From: CAYNHQ01 sp964397255 | GTDB lineage: Bacteria > Bdellovibrionota_G > JALEGL01 > DATDPG01 | Reading direction: 5' to 3' | Assembly (NCBI GenBank): GCA_964397255.1 | Contig: CAYNHQ010000001.1 | Coordinates: 186,001 to 250,000, forward strand | DNA length: 64,000 nt | In this document: positions 7,941-17,072 of the stretch, piece by piece | Position numbering within the stretch: the stretch's first letter is position 1 | How the letters are laid out: each line of letters starts with the position of its first letter | Made by a program: the position numbers and the translations under genes | The notes under the pieces: generated by a model | Told to the model about the DNA's origin: nothing | Databases searched by the model: none | What the model saw: only the letters and a program-made list of their open reading frames with translations

Positions 7941-8582
7941 TTAAGAAGGGGGGAGCTTCTTCTTGATCTCAATGGAAATCCCGTAGATCTTGGTGAAATC
8001 CATCGCCAATTCATTGGTCCGTTTTTCAACGCGTGATTTGAGTTCTGGACTTAAAAGATCTTGGCGTACGTTGTTTTTCACCTCTTCGAGAATCTTGTTT
8101 CGGTCATCTGGGGTTAAACGTCGCAGGAATGAGTCTTCTTCATGGAGGAAGTGAAAATCAAGGTCGAGGGAAAGTATCGCCGGATCTGGAAGACGAACCT
8201 CCATTATTTTTTTCGTCCGATCCGAGATGATTTCAGCCTGTTCCAAATTGAAGCCAATTTGAGCCGAGCCCTTCACGGCGACAATACTTTTTTGTCCGGT
8301 CCATGGAACGGGAACTTCTTGAATTTTCAAGTTGTCTCGTCGGACGTCATAAATTTGCGAAATCTGAGTTTCAATGACACCTAGTTTGAGCACATTCTTG
8401 ATCTGCTCCACGGCATCCAGCCGAATAACCTCTGATTGGGGTGATGATTTGTGTGAAAAAAATCGAACGTAAAAGAGGAACCCACTTGCCACGAACAGCC
8501 CCAGAGCAAAAAATAGGGCATGCGTAGAAAACGAGCCGTTCGTAAACATTTTGGGTGGTTGATTCGAATTTGGAAGGCGCAT
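7941..8582 (-). CDS. DUF4230-family membrane-anchored protein
   Basis: 213 aa with one N-terminal membrane anchor (HALFFALGLFVASGFLFYVRFF, about residues 22-43) and an extracytoplasmic domain. The mature part has the DUF4230 pattern: IVAVKGSAQIGFNLEQAEI, then a VRLPDPAILS block, then a C-terminal helix ending KIYGISIEIKKK. DUF4230 proteins are widespread and of unknown function. The ATG at 8582 lies inside the divergent transglycosylase gene, whose start is at 8520, so the 5' ends overlap by up to 63 bp. A later ATG at 8549 would keep the anchor and reduce the overlap. Confidence 0.75.
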   Translation of the reverse strand: MRLPNSNQPPKMFTNGSFSTHALFFALGLFVASGFLFYVRFFSHKSSPQSEVIRLDAVEQIKNVLKLGVIETQISQIYDVRRDNLKIQEVPVPWTGQKSIVAVKGSAQIGFNLEQAEIISDRTKKIMEVRLPDPAILSLDLDFHFLHEEDSFLRRLTPDDRNKILEEVKNNVRQDLLSPELKSRVEKRTNELAMDFTKIYGISIEIKKKLPPS

Positions 8583-9302
8583 TGGGTCTTTTCTCTTCTT
8601 CTACTCGTGATCGCATTTTTCTCAATCAATTGGATTGTGCAATCGTTTCACAAACCTTCAGAAGTGATTGGATTAGCCGACAAGGCATTTTTCAAGACTC
8701 CGGAAGATACATGGAAGGCGTATGGGACACTCTTCCGGGAACATTCCACATCCATTTGCACGCCTGAATTTTTAGCTGGTTTGGCCCAGGCGGAAACATC
8801 GGGCAATCCGATTGCGCGAACGTATTGGGTTTGGCGATGGAGTTGGAATCCTTTCAAAATCTATCAGCCAGCCTCAAGTTCCACGGGGCTCTACCAAATT
8901 ACAGATGGAAATTTCGAAGTCACCAGGGAGCTGTGCATCCATAATGGCAAAGTCGCCCATACGGGGCGTTGGATGGATCCCAGCTCGTGTTGGTTCAATG
9001 GCCTCTATAATCGGCTTATTCCCAGTCACGCGATTGAAATGACATCCGCGTATTTGCATCAAGAAACAGAATCTGCGGCGTCAGCCGTTCGTAAACCGCC
9101 CCTTACACTCCCAGAAAAGAGAAACCTCGCCGCGATGATTCATCTTTGCGGACCTAATTTTGCGCGTGCAAAAGCAAGAAGTAGATTTCGGGTTCGATCC
9201 AACGAAACCTGCGCCGGAACTCGGATCGAGCCCTATCTTCGAAGGGTCGATCACCTGAGTCGACTTTTTCAAAACCTATCCGGCAATCATTTGGAAAAAT
9301 AG
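8520..9302 (+). CDS. Membrane-anchored lytic transglycosylase-like protein
   Basis: 260 aa: basic N-terminus, one membrane segment (VFSLLLLVIAFFSINWIV, about residues 23-40), then an SLT-like domain. FLAGLAQAETSGNP carries the likely catalytic Glu, and SSTGLYQITDGNFEV matches the GLMQ-type block of soluble lytic transglycosylases. It probably cleaves peptidoglycan glycan strands from the periplasmic face of the inner membrane. Several Cys residues (CTPEF, ELCIHNG, SSCWFN, HLCGPN) suggest disulfides. The start overlaps the divergent DUF4230 gene; a TTG at 8559 would shorten the overlap. Confidence 0.75.
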   Translation: MRRKRAVRKHFGWLIRIWKAHWVFSLLLLVIAFFSINWIVQSFHKPSEVIGLADKAFFKTPEDTWKAYGTLFREHSTSICTPEFLAGLAQAETSGNPIARTYWVWRWSWNPFKIYQPASSSTGLYQITDGNFEVTRELCIHNGKVAHTGRWMDPSSCWFNGLYNRLIPSHAIEMTSAYLHQETESAASAVRKPPLTLPEKRNLAAMIHLCGPNFARAKARSRFRVRSNETCAGTRIEPYLRRVDHLSRLFQNLSGNHLEK

Positions 9303-9407
9303 GGAAACAGATGGTCGAATGCCGATTTCTTGCACACCGCCGTCTACTGGAGCAGAAATTAACTGCTGAGGCGACTGGCACAAATGTTGCTGAATGAGAA
9401 TGATTCT

Positions 9408-9980
9408 ATGAAGCTTTCAATAGGCATATTCGCTTTCTTCACCCTTTTTGCTGTTAGTATTGTGAGTGCGCGAGCAACAGAAGTGGAAGAAGTTCCAGGT
9501 TGTTGGACGTTAAGCCGAGAGGAAATCTCCGATCCTTCTCTAACATACAATAAGCCTCCTGTTCCCCAGGAATTCTGCATTCAAGAAATCAAGCTTATTC
9601 GGTCACCGAATGGCGCATACACTCTTCGTTTGGATGGAGATCGATTCGTGCAATCACGCGTTTTTGACCCACAAGTTCCAAACGAAGGCGGAAGAAAGCT
9701 AAAGTTTTCAGTAAAAATTGCCACCATCGACAATGTGCCAAGTTTTAGCGAAACAGGTGGATACAAAAATCGCCGGCCTGGAGTGGTTCTGTACGGATCG
9801 CCATCTGAGAGATCCGCTACCTACTTGGAAGTTCAGTTGGAAAAAAACGATCGTGACCAAATTGCTTCCGTAAATTTCTTTTTGCATGTCGCGGGAACAA
9901 AATTCCCTGCGGAAAATGATCATCGTTTGAATCCATTACCGTATGGATTCAAGAAATACTTTCACTACATTCGGAAGTAA
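9408..9980 (+). CDS. Secreted protein of unknown function
   Basis: Starting at ATG 9408 the protein begins MKLSIGIFAFFTLFAVSIVSARA, a clear Sec signal peptide; an in-frame ATG at 9384 only adds eight polar residues. The mature part (about 165 aa) starts TEVEEVPGCWTLSREEISDP and is predicted to be beta-rich, with two early cysteines (GCW and EFCIQ) that could pair. I recognise no family. It stands alone on the plus strand, convergent with the HIT gene. Nothing indicates a partner. Confidence 0.65.
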   Translation: MKLSIGIFAFFTLFAVSIVSARATEVEEVPGCWTLSREEISDPSLTYNKPPVPQEFCIQEIKLIRSPNGAYTLRLDGDRFVQSRVFDPQVPNEGGRKLKFSVKIATIDNVPSFSETGGYKNRRPGVVLYGSPSERSATYLEVQLEKNDRDQIASVNFFLHVAGTKFPAENDHRLNPLPYGFKKYFHYIRK

Positions 9981-10009
9981 GCTTGACGAATCAAATTTAG
10001 TGATACTTA

Positions 10010-10510
10010 TCAGTTGGGACTTCGTGGAAGTTTCATAAATACTGGAAACAGACGGTCGAAGGATTCTTCGAGGGATTCGGGGAGGACTTTGACTTCACCC
10101 AATACTGGCATGAAGTTGGTGTCGCCATTCCAGCGAGGGACCAAATGATAATGGAGATGTTCTCGAATTCCGGCACCACCCGCTTCTCCCAAGTTCATTC
10201 CGACGTTAAACCCGGCGGGCTTGTACGCTTTTTTGAGAACCTCGAGACCGTCGCGAATCAATTTGTGAATGGAAAGGAGTGTGGCGTCGTCTAAATCTGT
10301 CAGTAAAGCCGTGTGCTTTCGGGGCACCACCATTAGATGCCCGGAGTTATAAGGGTATTTATTCATCACTACGTAAGCATATTCGCCGCGATAAAGAAGA
10401 AGGTTCTCGCGCGAGGGAGTGGAATTCGCCAATTCACAAAGAACACATCCCGTCGACGCGTGATGATCGAGCAAGAATTTCATTCGCCAGGGAGCCCAGA
10501 GTCGTTTCAC
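10010..10510 (-). CDS. HIT family hydrolase (Ap4A hydrolase-like)
   Basis: Histidine-triad nucleotide hydrolase/transferase of 166 aa. The triad is His118, His120 and His122 in EHLHYHLVPRW. The N-terminal CVLCE pair and NKYPYNSGHLMVVP block are typical of the bacterial Ap4A hydrolase/FHIT-like branch. It probably clears diadenosine polyphosphates or adenylylated intermediates in the cytosol. Its ATG overlaps the sppA stop by 4 bp, so it is the last gene of the rpsA-sppA-HIT operon. Confidence 0.9.
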   Translation of the reverse strand: MKRLWAPWRMKFLLDHHASTGCVLCELANSTPSRENLLLYRGEYAYVVMNKYPYNSGHLMVVPRKHTALLTDLDDATLLSIHKLIRDGLEVLKKAYKPAGFNVGMNLGEAGGAGIREHLHYHLVPRWNGDTNFMPVLGEVKVLPESLEESFDRLFPVFMKLPRSPN

Positions 10511-11361
10511 GGGGCTAGACGATACTCAATTTTAAGCCCGGGGGCTTCGAATTTTCCTTCAGCGAGTCGACGAAGCCAGCCAAACTTCTCTTCCTCTTCC
10601 TCGATCACCTCAGGTTTTCCCTCGATCTTCCCTAATTTCGCGGCGATTTCGATGGCATGCTCCAGACCGCCGAGTTCATCCACGAGGCCTACCTCTTTGG
10701 CCTGGCGGCCGCTAAACACACGGCCTGTCGCGAGAGCCCTCACTTTATCTATAGGAAGTTTTCTTCCTTTCGCTACCGCCTCCATAAATTGAGCATGCAT
10801 ATCATCGGTTAACGACTGCATGAGTTTTCTTTCTTCCGGTGTCATAGGGCGAAGGGGGGACCCGATATCCTTTACGGAGCCGGACTTGATTACTTCCCAG
10901 CGAAGATGAGTTTTTTTTAAAAGATCCTCCGCGTTTACAAAATGAGCAATCACTCCAATGGATCCGGTAATCGTTCCAGGATTGGCTACAATTTTGGTTG
11001 CGCCAGCGGCGGCGTAGTAGCCACCCGAAGCAGCGAGATCCCCCATGGAAACAACAACCGGTTTCTTTTTAGCTGTCGTGACGACGGAGTCGTGAATTTC
11101 CTGCGACGCGCCGACGGTGCCCCCGGGAGAATCGATTCGAAGAACCATCGCTTTGACATGTTCACTATCGGCATAGGTCTTTATTTGATCCACGACATCA
11201 CGCGAATCTTCGATGGGGCCTTTGAGTGTTACGATCGCTAGATTCCCGTTCTCTCCATGTTTGACGCCGGTCAGAATGGAAATGATTGAAGCGAGCTCAA
11301 GGAATATTCCGAGTAAAAGAAGGAAGATGAGGACCCGAAAAAAACGCCCCGGTTTGGCCAT
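10507..11361 (-). CDS. sppA: Signal peptide peptidase SppA (short form)
   Basis: Inner-membrane serine protease that degrades cleaved signal peptides. At 284 aa it is the short, single-domain type. An N-terminal membrane anchor (FRVLIFLLLLGIFLELASII) precedes the S49 domain. The nucleophile is Ser112 in MGDLAASGGYYAA, and the general base is probably Lys164 in KSGSVKDIGSPLRP; LRIDSPGGTV is the usual strand before it. The start codon shares one base with the rpsA stop (TAATG), so it is coupled to rpsA. Confidence 0.94.
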   Translation of the reverse strand: MAKPGRFFRVLIFLLLLGIFLELASIISILTGVKHGENGNLAIVTLKGPIEDSRDVVDQIKTYADSEHVKAMVLRIDSPGGTVGASQEIHDSVVTTAKKKPVVVSMGDLAASGGYYAAAGATKIVANPGTITGSIGVIAHFVNAEDLLKKTHLRWEVIKSGSVKDIGSPLRPMTPEERKLMQSLTDDMHAQFMEAVAKGRKLPIDKVRALATGRVFSGRQAKEVGLVDELGGLEHAIEIAAKLGKIEGKPEVIEEEEEKFGWLRRLAEGKFEAPGLKIEYRLAP

Positions 11362-13160
11362 TAATCCTCGTCGTCGCGGTCTTCTTTTTCTTTATCCGCT
11401 TTCTTCGTTTTTCGGCGGCTCTTTTTCTTGAGATTCTCACCCATGATGTCGCCGAGAGTAGGGCGGGAAACGGTCGCCTGCTTTCGGGGCCGAGCGCTTT
11501 CAGTTTCAGTTCCGGCGTTGAGAGATGCCTTAATCGATAGACTCATCTTCTTCTCCGCGGGATCGATAGAAAGTACCAGCGCCTTGATTTTGTCCCCTAC
11601 TTTAAAGAGTGTGTTCGGGTCTTCCACCCGTTCATTCGCCAACTCGGATACATGCACGAGGGCCTCGACATTCTCTTCTACACGGACAAAGAGGCCGAAG
11701 TCGGTGATTTTTACGATTTCACCTTCTACTTCTGTCCCGATCGGGTAACGATCTACAGCCAGTTGCCAGGGATCATCGGAAAGCTGTTTGATTCCGAGCG
11801 AAAATCGTTCCGCGGTTGGATCGACGTTGAGAACCACCGCTTCCACCATCTCGCCTTTCTTGTAGGCGTCATGGGGATTCTTGATCTTATTCGACCAAGA
11901 GAGATCGGAAACGTGAACGAGACCGTCAATTCCCTCTTCAACTTCCACAAAGATTCCGAAGTCGGTCACATGTCTGACTTCGCCCTTGATTCGGGTGCCT
12001 GGAGGATATTTGGTCACCAATTCATCCCAGGGATTTGCCTGAGTTTGCTTGAGTCCCAAAGACATCCGTCGATTTTCTTTGTCGATTTCCAAAACAATGG
12101 CTTCAATTTCCTGCGCGACCTGAAGTACCGCCGAAGGGTGTTTGATTCGCTTCGTCCAAGACATCTCTGAGACGTGAATGAGACCCTCGACACCTTCTTC
12201 GACTTCGATGAATGCACCGTAATCCGTAAGGCTCACCACCTTGCCTTTGATTCGGGCATTTTTCGGATAGCGAAGATCGGCTTCGGCCCAGGGGTCGTCG
12301 GTGATCTGCTTAAGACCCAAAGATACTCGCTCTTTTTCTCGGTCATACTTGAGAACCTTTACGTCGACCGCTTCTCCCACCTTTAATACCTCTGAAGGAT
12401 GGCTGATTCGCTTCCACGAAATGTCCGTAATATGTAAGAGGCCGTCGATTCCACCGAGATCCACGAATGCACCGTAGTCCGTGATGTTTTTGACCGTCCC
12501 TTTGAGAACCGCGCCCTCCTCGAGGACACCCAAAGTCTTCTCTCGCTGACTCATCCTCTCCCGCTCAAGAAGCAGCCGGCGCGAAAGAACGATATTCCCC
12601 CGGGTCTTATTGAACTTTAGGATCTTAAACTGAAACGTTTTTCCAATGAGCGTATCAAGATCCCGAACAGGTGCGAGATCAATCTGTGAGCCAGGCAGGA
12701 AGGCCTTTACGCCGATATCGACCGACATTCCGCCTTTGACTCGGCCGATGACACGGCCTTCCAGAATTTCCTCTTTTTCAAAGGCTTCGGCAATTTCGTC
12801 CCAAATTTTTAGCTTATCGGCCTTTTCCTTCGAAAGGATAATCAGCCCTTCTTCGTCCTCGGTGCTTTCCAAGAAGACGTCGATTCGATCCCCCACCTTG
12901 TAGGGAACCGAGCCATCCGGCTCTTGGAACTCCGCGAGAGAAATCTGTCCTTCTGATTTGTATCCGATGTCGACCGTGACCACGTCGGTGCCGATCTTCA
13001 TGATCGTTCCACCTACGACGGAACCTTCGCGGATTTCCTTTTGTTTTTCGATACTTTCCAAAAAGAGCTTTTCAAAGCTTTCGTCGTCGCCGCCATTGGG
13101 CAGAGGTTTAGTTGTGCGAGGTTCCTTCATTTTCTTTTTCGTCGCCGCTTCTGTATGCAT
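11361..13160 (-). CDS. rpsA: 30S ribosomal protein S1
   Basis: RNA-binding ribosomal protein that brings mRNA to the 30S subunit. The 599 residues contain six S1 repeats, visible as successive G-x-V-x-(D/N)-x-GAF(V/I) blocks such as ITDYGAFVDLGGIDGLLHITD, LTDYGAFIEVEEG and VTDFGIFVEVEEG. The tail is highly basic/acidic (KKKSRRKTKKADKEKEDRDDED). GGAAAGGAAAG just before the ATG is a good Shine-Dalgarno. It heads the rpsA-sppA-HIT operon and is divergent from rpsT. Confidence 0.97.
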   Translation of the reverse strand: MHTEAATKKKMKEPRTTKPLPNGGDDESFEKLFLESIEKQKEIREGSVVGGTIMKIGTDVVTVDIGYKSEGQISLAEFQEPDGSVPYKVGDRIDVFLESTEDEEGLIILSKEKADKLKIWDEIAEAFEKEEILEGRVIGRVKGGMSVDIGVKAFLPGSQIDLAPVRDLDTLIGKTFQFKILKFNKTRGNIVLSRRLLLERERMSQREKTLGVLEEGAVLKGTVKNITDYGAFVDLGGIDGLLHITDISWKRISHPSEVLKVGEAVDVKVLKYDREKERVSLGLKQITDDPWAEADLRYPKNARIKGKVVSLTDYGAFIEVEEGVEGLIHVSEMSWTKRIKHPSAVLQVAQEIEAIVLEIDKENRRMSLGLKQTQANPWDELVTKYPPGTRIKGEVRHVTDFGIFVEVEEGIDGLVHVSDLSWSNKIKNPHDAYKKGEMVEAVVLNVDPTAERFSLGIKQLSDDPWQLAVDRYPIGTEVEGEIVKITDFGLFVRVEENVEALVHVSELANERVEDPNTLFKVGDKIKALVLSIDPAEKKMSLSIKASLNAGTETESARPRKQATVSRPTLGDIMGENLKKKSRRKTKKADKEKEDRDDED

Positions 13161-13236
13161 TCACTTTCCTTTCCTGTCGGGGAGAGTCTGCTCTCCGCGA
13201 CTTAGAGGCGGCCTTCTTACTGAAGAAACCCTCCTA

Positions 13237-13282
13237 TTGTCAAAGCCTTTCGCTTGACAACCGGCGCTTCAATTGGTTTAAC
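13237..13282 (+). promoter_or_regulatory. rpsT promoter within a shared inverted repeat between rpsA and rpsT
   Basis: On the plus strand TTGACA (13254-13259) and TTTAAC (13277-13282, 4 of 6) are spaced 17 bp, ending 13 nt before the rpsT ATG. The -35 region is one arm of a perfect 7-bp inverted repeat, TTGTCAA (13237-13243) and TTGACAA (13254-13260). The other arm supplies a minus-strand TTGACA facing rpsA, though its -10 is poor. One repeat thus offers back-to-back -35 boxes for two ribosomal protein genes. Confidence 0.5.
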
Positions 13283-13295
13283 CTCCGCCCTTCAA

Positions 13296-13556
13296 ATGGC
13301 TACGCACATTTCAGCCGAAAAACGGTTTCGAGAGAGCCTCCGGAAGCAGACCCACAACCGTTGGTGGAAAAGCCGGATCCGAACAGCCGCCAAATTGGTT
13401 GAAGACGCCGTTGGCAAGAAGGATAAGAAACTTGCCGGGGAAAAGCTTCGCGCGGCGGTCAAGGAAATCGGTAAGGCCAGGGCCAAAGGAGTCATTCACG
13501 CCAACACTGCTTCCCGTAAGGTTTCCCGTCTCTCTCTCCTAGTCTCAAAACTTTAA
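13296..13556 (+). CDS. rpsT: 30S ribosomal protein S20
   Basis: Small basic 16S-rRNA-binding protein. I start at ATG 13296 (MATHISAEKRFRESL), giving 86 aa, the standard size. The upstream in-frame GACAACCGG segment lies in the promoter and should not be translated. The helical, Lys/Arg/Ala-rich sequence and the C-terminal KGVIHANTASRKVSRLS block are diagnostic. No Shine-Dalgarno precedes the ATG, consistent with a very short leader. It converges with holA, leaving one base between the stops. Confidence 0.95.
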   Translation: MATHISAEKRFRESLRKQTHNRWWKSRIRTAAKLVEDAVGKKDKKLAGEKLRAAVKEIGKARAKGVIHANTASRKVSRLSLLVSKL

Positions 13557-13557
13557 T

Positions 13558-14514
13558 TTACTGACAACCTAGCGCAATCGTTCGAGTCGATCTTTCTAAA
13601 AGCAGGTGAGGGGGATGTCCCGTTGATTTCAAGTCATGATCAAGGCGGGAGAGCTCATCGAGGGTTCGGCGGAGTGTTTGGGCTTTGAGTCGTTTGGCCT
13701 GAGTTAAGTAGCGCTCGACCAAAAAGGGCGGGACACCGAGACGTGGTGCGAGGTTCGAAGAACCTCGGGTCGAAGTGTGAGGGTGGGCTTTCATGAGAAT
13801 TCGAAGGTGCCGAGCCAGCATAGAAGCTAAAACGAGCGGAGGCTGTCCTTCTTCCAGCAAATGGTGGAGTGTGGTGAGAGCGTCGCGAAGGTTTCCCTCA
13901 AAAATTTGATCGGTCCAGGCAAAAACATTGTCGCCGCTTACGTTGAGTACAAGCTCGGAAACCGCTTTCTCCGTAATTACTTTCTCCGGATGTACATAAA
14001 GAGAAAGTTTTTCGATTTCTTGGTTGAGTCTTCCGAGATCTGTTCCCACCGCCTCACTGAGTACCGCCGAAGCTCTCGGCTGAACCGAAACTCCATGGCG
14101 GGCGGAAAGACGCCGAATCCAATCCGGGAGATCATGTGGCTTGGGAGTTTGAACCTCCTTCAGATAACCCAACTTTTCAAGCGTCTTGGCAAACTTAAGC
14201 CTCTTATCGATTTTTTCAGAAGTCGCGACGAGGTGAGTGTGAGGAGATGGATTTTCCAAATATGCGAGCCACTTGGCCAGCTCCGCTTCATTGGGAGTCC
14301 CCGCATTGCGTACAACTATCAACCGTTCGCTCGCGAACATGGGGAGCGTGTTTGCCATGTCGAAGAGTTCCGCTAGACTCCGCTCATTGGCATCAAAAAT
14401 GTCATCATTCATTCCTCCCGAACCATTGGGAAAAATTTCCTTTCGTTTTTCGTCGATCAGGAGGTCGATTTGAAAATGGTCGGTACCAACTAAGAAGAGA
14501 AAAGGCTGCTTCAT
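13558..14514 (-). CDS. holA: DNA polymerase III subunit delta
   Basis: Clamp-loader subunit that opens the beta clamp. The 318-aa sequence has the HolA order: FLFLVGTDHFQIDLLID at the N-terminus, the acidic FDANERSLAELFDMANTLPMFASERLIVVRNA block, then the three-domain fold with a C-terminal collar (LASMLARHLRILMKAH). Its start overlaps the leuS stop by 4 bp (ATGA). The leuS-holA pairing is found in many bacteria. Confidence 0.92.
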   Translation of the reverse strand: MKQPFLFLVGTDHFQIDLLIDEKRKEIFPNGSGGMNDDIFDANERSLAELFDMANTLPMFASERLIVVRNAGTPNEAELAKWLAYLENPSPHTHLVATSEKIDKRLKFAKTLEKLGYLKEVQTPKPHDLPDWIRRLSARHGVSVQPRASAVLSEAVGTDLGRLNQEIEKLSLYVHPEKVITEKAVSELVLNVSGDNVFAWTDQIFEGNLRDALTTLHHLLEEGQPPLVLASMLARHLRILMKAHPHTSTRGSSNLAPRLGVPPFLVERYLTQAKRLKAQTLRRTLDELSRLDHDLKSTGHPPHLLLERSTRTIALGCQ

Positions 14515-17054
14515 CCGACAACCAAGTTTACCAGCTTATCTGGAACAACGATTGTTTTTCGAAGTTCTTTTCCCTCCAGAAACCTCCGGACATTTTCCTC
14601 TTGCTGCGCGAGTTGAACCAGAGCCTCGTCCTTTTCCCCCCGGGGTACGTCCAATTTACCGCGCACTTTGCCATTGACCTGAATTACGAGCGTTACACGC
14701 TCATCGGTAATCCATTGCGGATCGAAAGTAGGCCACGGTTGCCGGGCCAAAACCCCTTTGTGCCCCGTTTTTTTCCACAGCTCTTCGCTCAAATGCGGTG
14801 CAAAAGGAGAGGCCAAGCGAATGGCCGTTTCGGCTCCGAAACGAAGAGCGAAGGCCACTTCGGGTGTGAGGGAAATTTTCTTCGGATCGAGGGCGAAATC
14901 CCAAATTTCAGGAATTTCGTTTGCTACTTTGTTGACGTACTCCATCAACCCGCTGATCCCCACATTGAAATGAAAGCGATCAAGGCTCTCACCCACAGCT
15001 TTAATCAATTTGTGCGTCAGTCGGGTGATGGTTTCGGCTTTTGGATCGGAATGGCCATTGGAGGCTAGTGAAATCTTCTTTCCTGTGGCGAACTCAATAT
15101 TGAGAACAAAACGCCAGAGGCGGTCGAGGAAACGGGAAGCTCCTTCCACCCCCTGGTCGCTCCAATCCAGATCCTTTTCAGCGGGAGCGGCAAATAGGGA
15201 AAAGAGGCGAACCGTGTCCGCGCCGTATTTGTCGATCAGGTAGTCGGGGTCGACGACATTTCCCTTCGACTTCGACATTTTCTCACCGTCTTTAATCACC
15301 ATTCCCTGTGTGAGGAGCCGGGCAAACGGCTCGCTTCGATTCACGAGCTTAAAATCACGCAGGACACGCGTGACGAAACGCGAATAAAGAAGATGAAGAA
15401 TGGCGTGTTCGATTCCGCCGATATACTGATCGACCGGCGTCCAATACTCCGCTTCCTTCTTCTCGAAAATCACCTTTCGTTCGTGGGGGGAGCAGTAACG
15501 GAAGAAATACCAAGACGATTCCATGAATGTGTCCATCGTGTCGGTTTCACGTCGGGCCGTCTTTTTGCATTTGGGGCATTTGACTTTTACGAAGCTGGGA
15601 ACCTGTGCCAGCGGTGATCCACCTTTCCCTGTGAGAGGCACGCGCTCGGGAAGTTTAATCGGTAGATCCTTTTTCGGTACGGGAACGACACCGCACGAAT
15701 CGCAATAAATCATAGGGATCGGGGCTCCCCAATAGCGTTGTCGCGAAATTCCCCAGTCACGCAGGCGATAGGTGACGGTCGGTCCTCCCATCTTCTGTTC
15801 AGCCAGTGTTCGGACAATTAACGCGCCCCCTTCGACATTTCCAACTCCTTCGAAGGGACCCGAGTGCACTAGCGTTCCACCGCCCTGGTAAGCTTCCTCC
15901 AGTTCTTCGTCGACCAACTGTTTGTTTTCCGGCTGAATCACGACCCGACAGGGGAGGTCATATTTGTCAGCGAATTCGAAATCTCGCTGATCATGGGCCG
16001 GAACGGCCATAACGGCTCCCGTGCCGTAATCCATGACGACGAAATTTGCGAGGTAAATCGGCACCGTCCTCTGCGTAAGAGGATGAAGTGCCATAAAGCC
16101 TGTAGCGACTCCTTCCTTTTCATTTCCTTCCGCGATCCGCTCGGCGGGGTCCATCCTCCGAACTTTTTCGACGAACGATGTAATTTCCGCCCGTTTGGCC
16201 GAGGTCGAATGTTTTAAGATGCGCTCCACAAGGGGATGTTCCGGAGCGAGGGAAAGGAAGGTAACACCAAACAATGTGTCTGGGCGTGTCGTAAAGACAC
16301 GCAACTTTTCATTTCCAAGCCCCTCTATGGCGAAATCAATGAAAGCTCCTTCACTTCGGCCGATCCAATTGCGTTGCATCGTCAATACTCGATCTGGCCA
16401 GCCCCCTTCCAACTCTTTCAGCCCCGCTAAAAGCTCTTCGGCATAGTGGGTGATTTTGAGAAACCATTGATCGAGATCTTTTTTCTCAACGATAGACGAG
16501 CAACGCCAGCAGGTTCCTCCCTCTACCTGTTCATTGGCAAGCACGGTTTGGCAACTCGGGCACCAATGCACGACCGACCGCTTTCGATACACGAGCCCCT
16601 TCTCGAACATGTCGATAAACAGCATTTGCTCCCATTTGTAATAAGAGGGGTCGCATGTAATGACCCGCCGCGACCAGTCGATGGATAGGCCGAGGCGTTG
16701 CATTTGTTTTTCCATGAAACGAATGTTGTCGTACGTCCATTTTTTCGGGTGCACTTTGTTTTGAATCGCGGCATTTTCCGCCGGAAGGCCGAAAGCATCG
16801 AAGCCCATCGGGTGGAGAACATTCTTTCCTTTGTGGAATTGGTAGCGGGCGACGACATCGCCGATACAATAGTTTCGGACATGCCCCATATGAATTCGGC
16901 CGGAAGGGTAGGGGAACATTTCCAAAACATAGTATTTCCCTCCCTTTCCTGATTTAGCCCGAAACGACTTCGATCGCTCCCAGGTTTTTTGCCATTTCTT
17001 CTCGATCTTTTGGGGTTGGTACCGTTCTATTCCGCGGGCTGCCATTGGGCGCAT
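14511..17054 (-). CDS. leuS: Leucyl-tRNA synthetase
   Basis: Class I aminoacyl-tRNA synthetase charging tRNA-Leu. 847 aa, normal length. The HIGH motif is PSGRIHMGHVRN near residue 53, and the KMSKS loop is GEKMSKSKGNVVDPD. A CP1 editing domain lies between them (VFTTRPDTLFGVTF). Cys pairs in CPSCQTVLANEQV and CPKCKKTARRE suggest zinc ribbons. The ATG at 17054 is followed three codons later by another ATG (MAARGIERYQP), which is equally plausible. It is divergent from metG across a hairpin-forming gap. Confidence 0.97.
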   Translation of the reverse strand: MRPMAARGIERYQPQKIEKKWQKTWERSKSFRAKSGKGGKYYVLEMFPYPSGRIHMGHVRNYCIGDVVARYQFHKGKNVLHPMGFDAFGLPAENAAIQNKVHPKKWTYDNIRFMEKQMQRLGLSIDWSRRVITCDPSYYKWEQMLFIDMFEKGLVYRKRSVVHWCPSCQTVLANEQVEGGTCWRCSSIVEKKDLDQWFLKITHYAEELLAGLKELEGGWPDRVLTMQRNWIGRSEGAFIDFAIEGLGNEKLRVFTTRPDTLFGVTFLSLAPEHPLVERILKHSTSAKRAEITSFVEKVRRMDPAERIAEGNEKEGVATGFMALHPLTQRTVPIYLANFVVMDYGTGAVMAVPAHDQRDFEFADKYDLPCRVVIQPENKQLVDEELEEAYQGGGTLVHSGPFEGVGNVEGGALIVRTLAEQKMGGPTVTYRLRDWGISRQRYWGAPIPMIYCDSCGVVPVPKKDLPIKLPERVPLTGKGGSPLAQVPSFVKVKCPKCKKTARRETDTMDTFMESSWYFFRYCSPHERKVIFEKKEAEYWTPVDQYIGGIEHAILHLLYSRFVTRVLRDFKLVNRSEPFARLLTQGMVIKDGEKMSKSKGNVVDPDYLIDKYGADTVRLFSLFAAPAEKDLDWSDQGVEGASRFLDRLWRFVLNIEFATGKKISLASNGHSDPKAETITRLTHKLIKAVGESLDRFHFNVGISGLMEYVNKVANEIPEIWDFALDPKKISLTPEVAFALRFGAETAIRLASPFAPHLSEELWKKTGHKGVLARQPWPTFDPQWITDERVTLVIQVNGKVRGKLDVPRGEKDEALVQLAQQEENVRRFLEGKELRKTIVVPDKLVNLVVG

Positions 17055-17072
17055 CTTATCTTGCTTCTCCCT

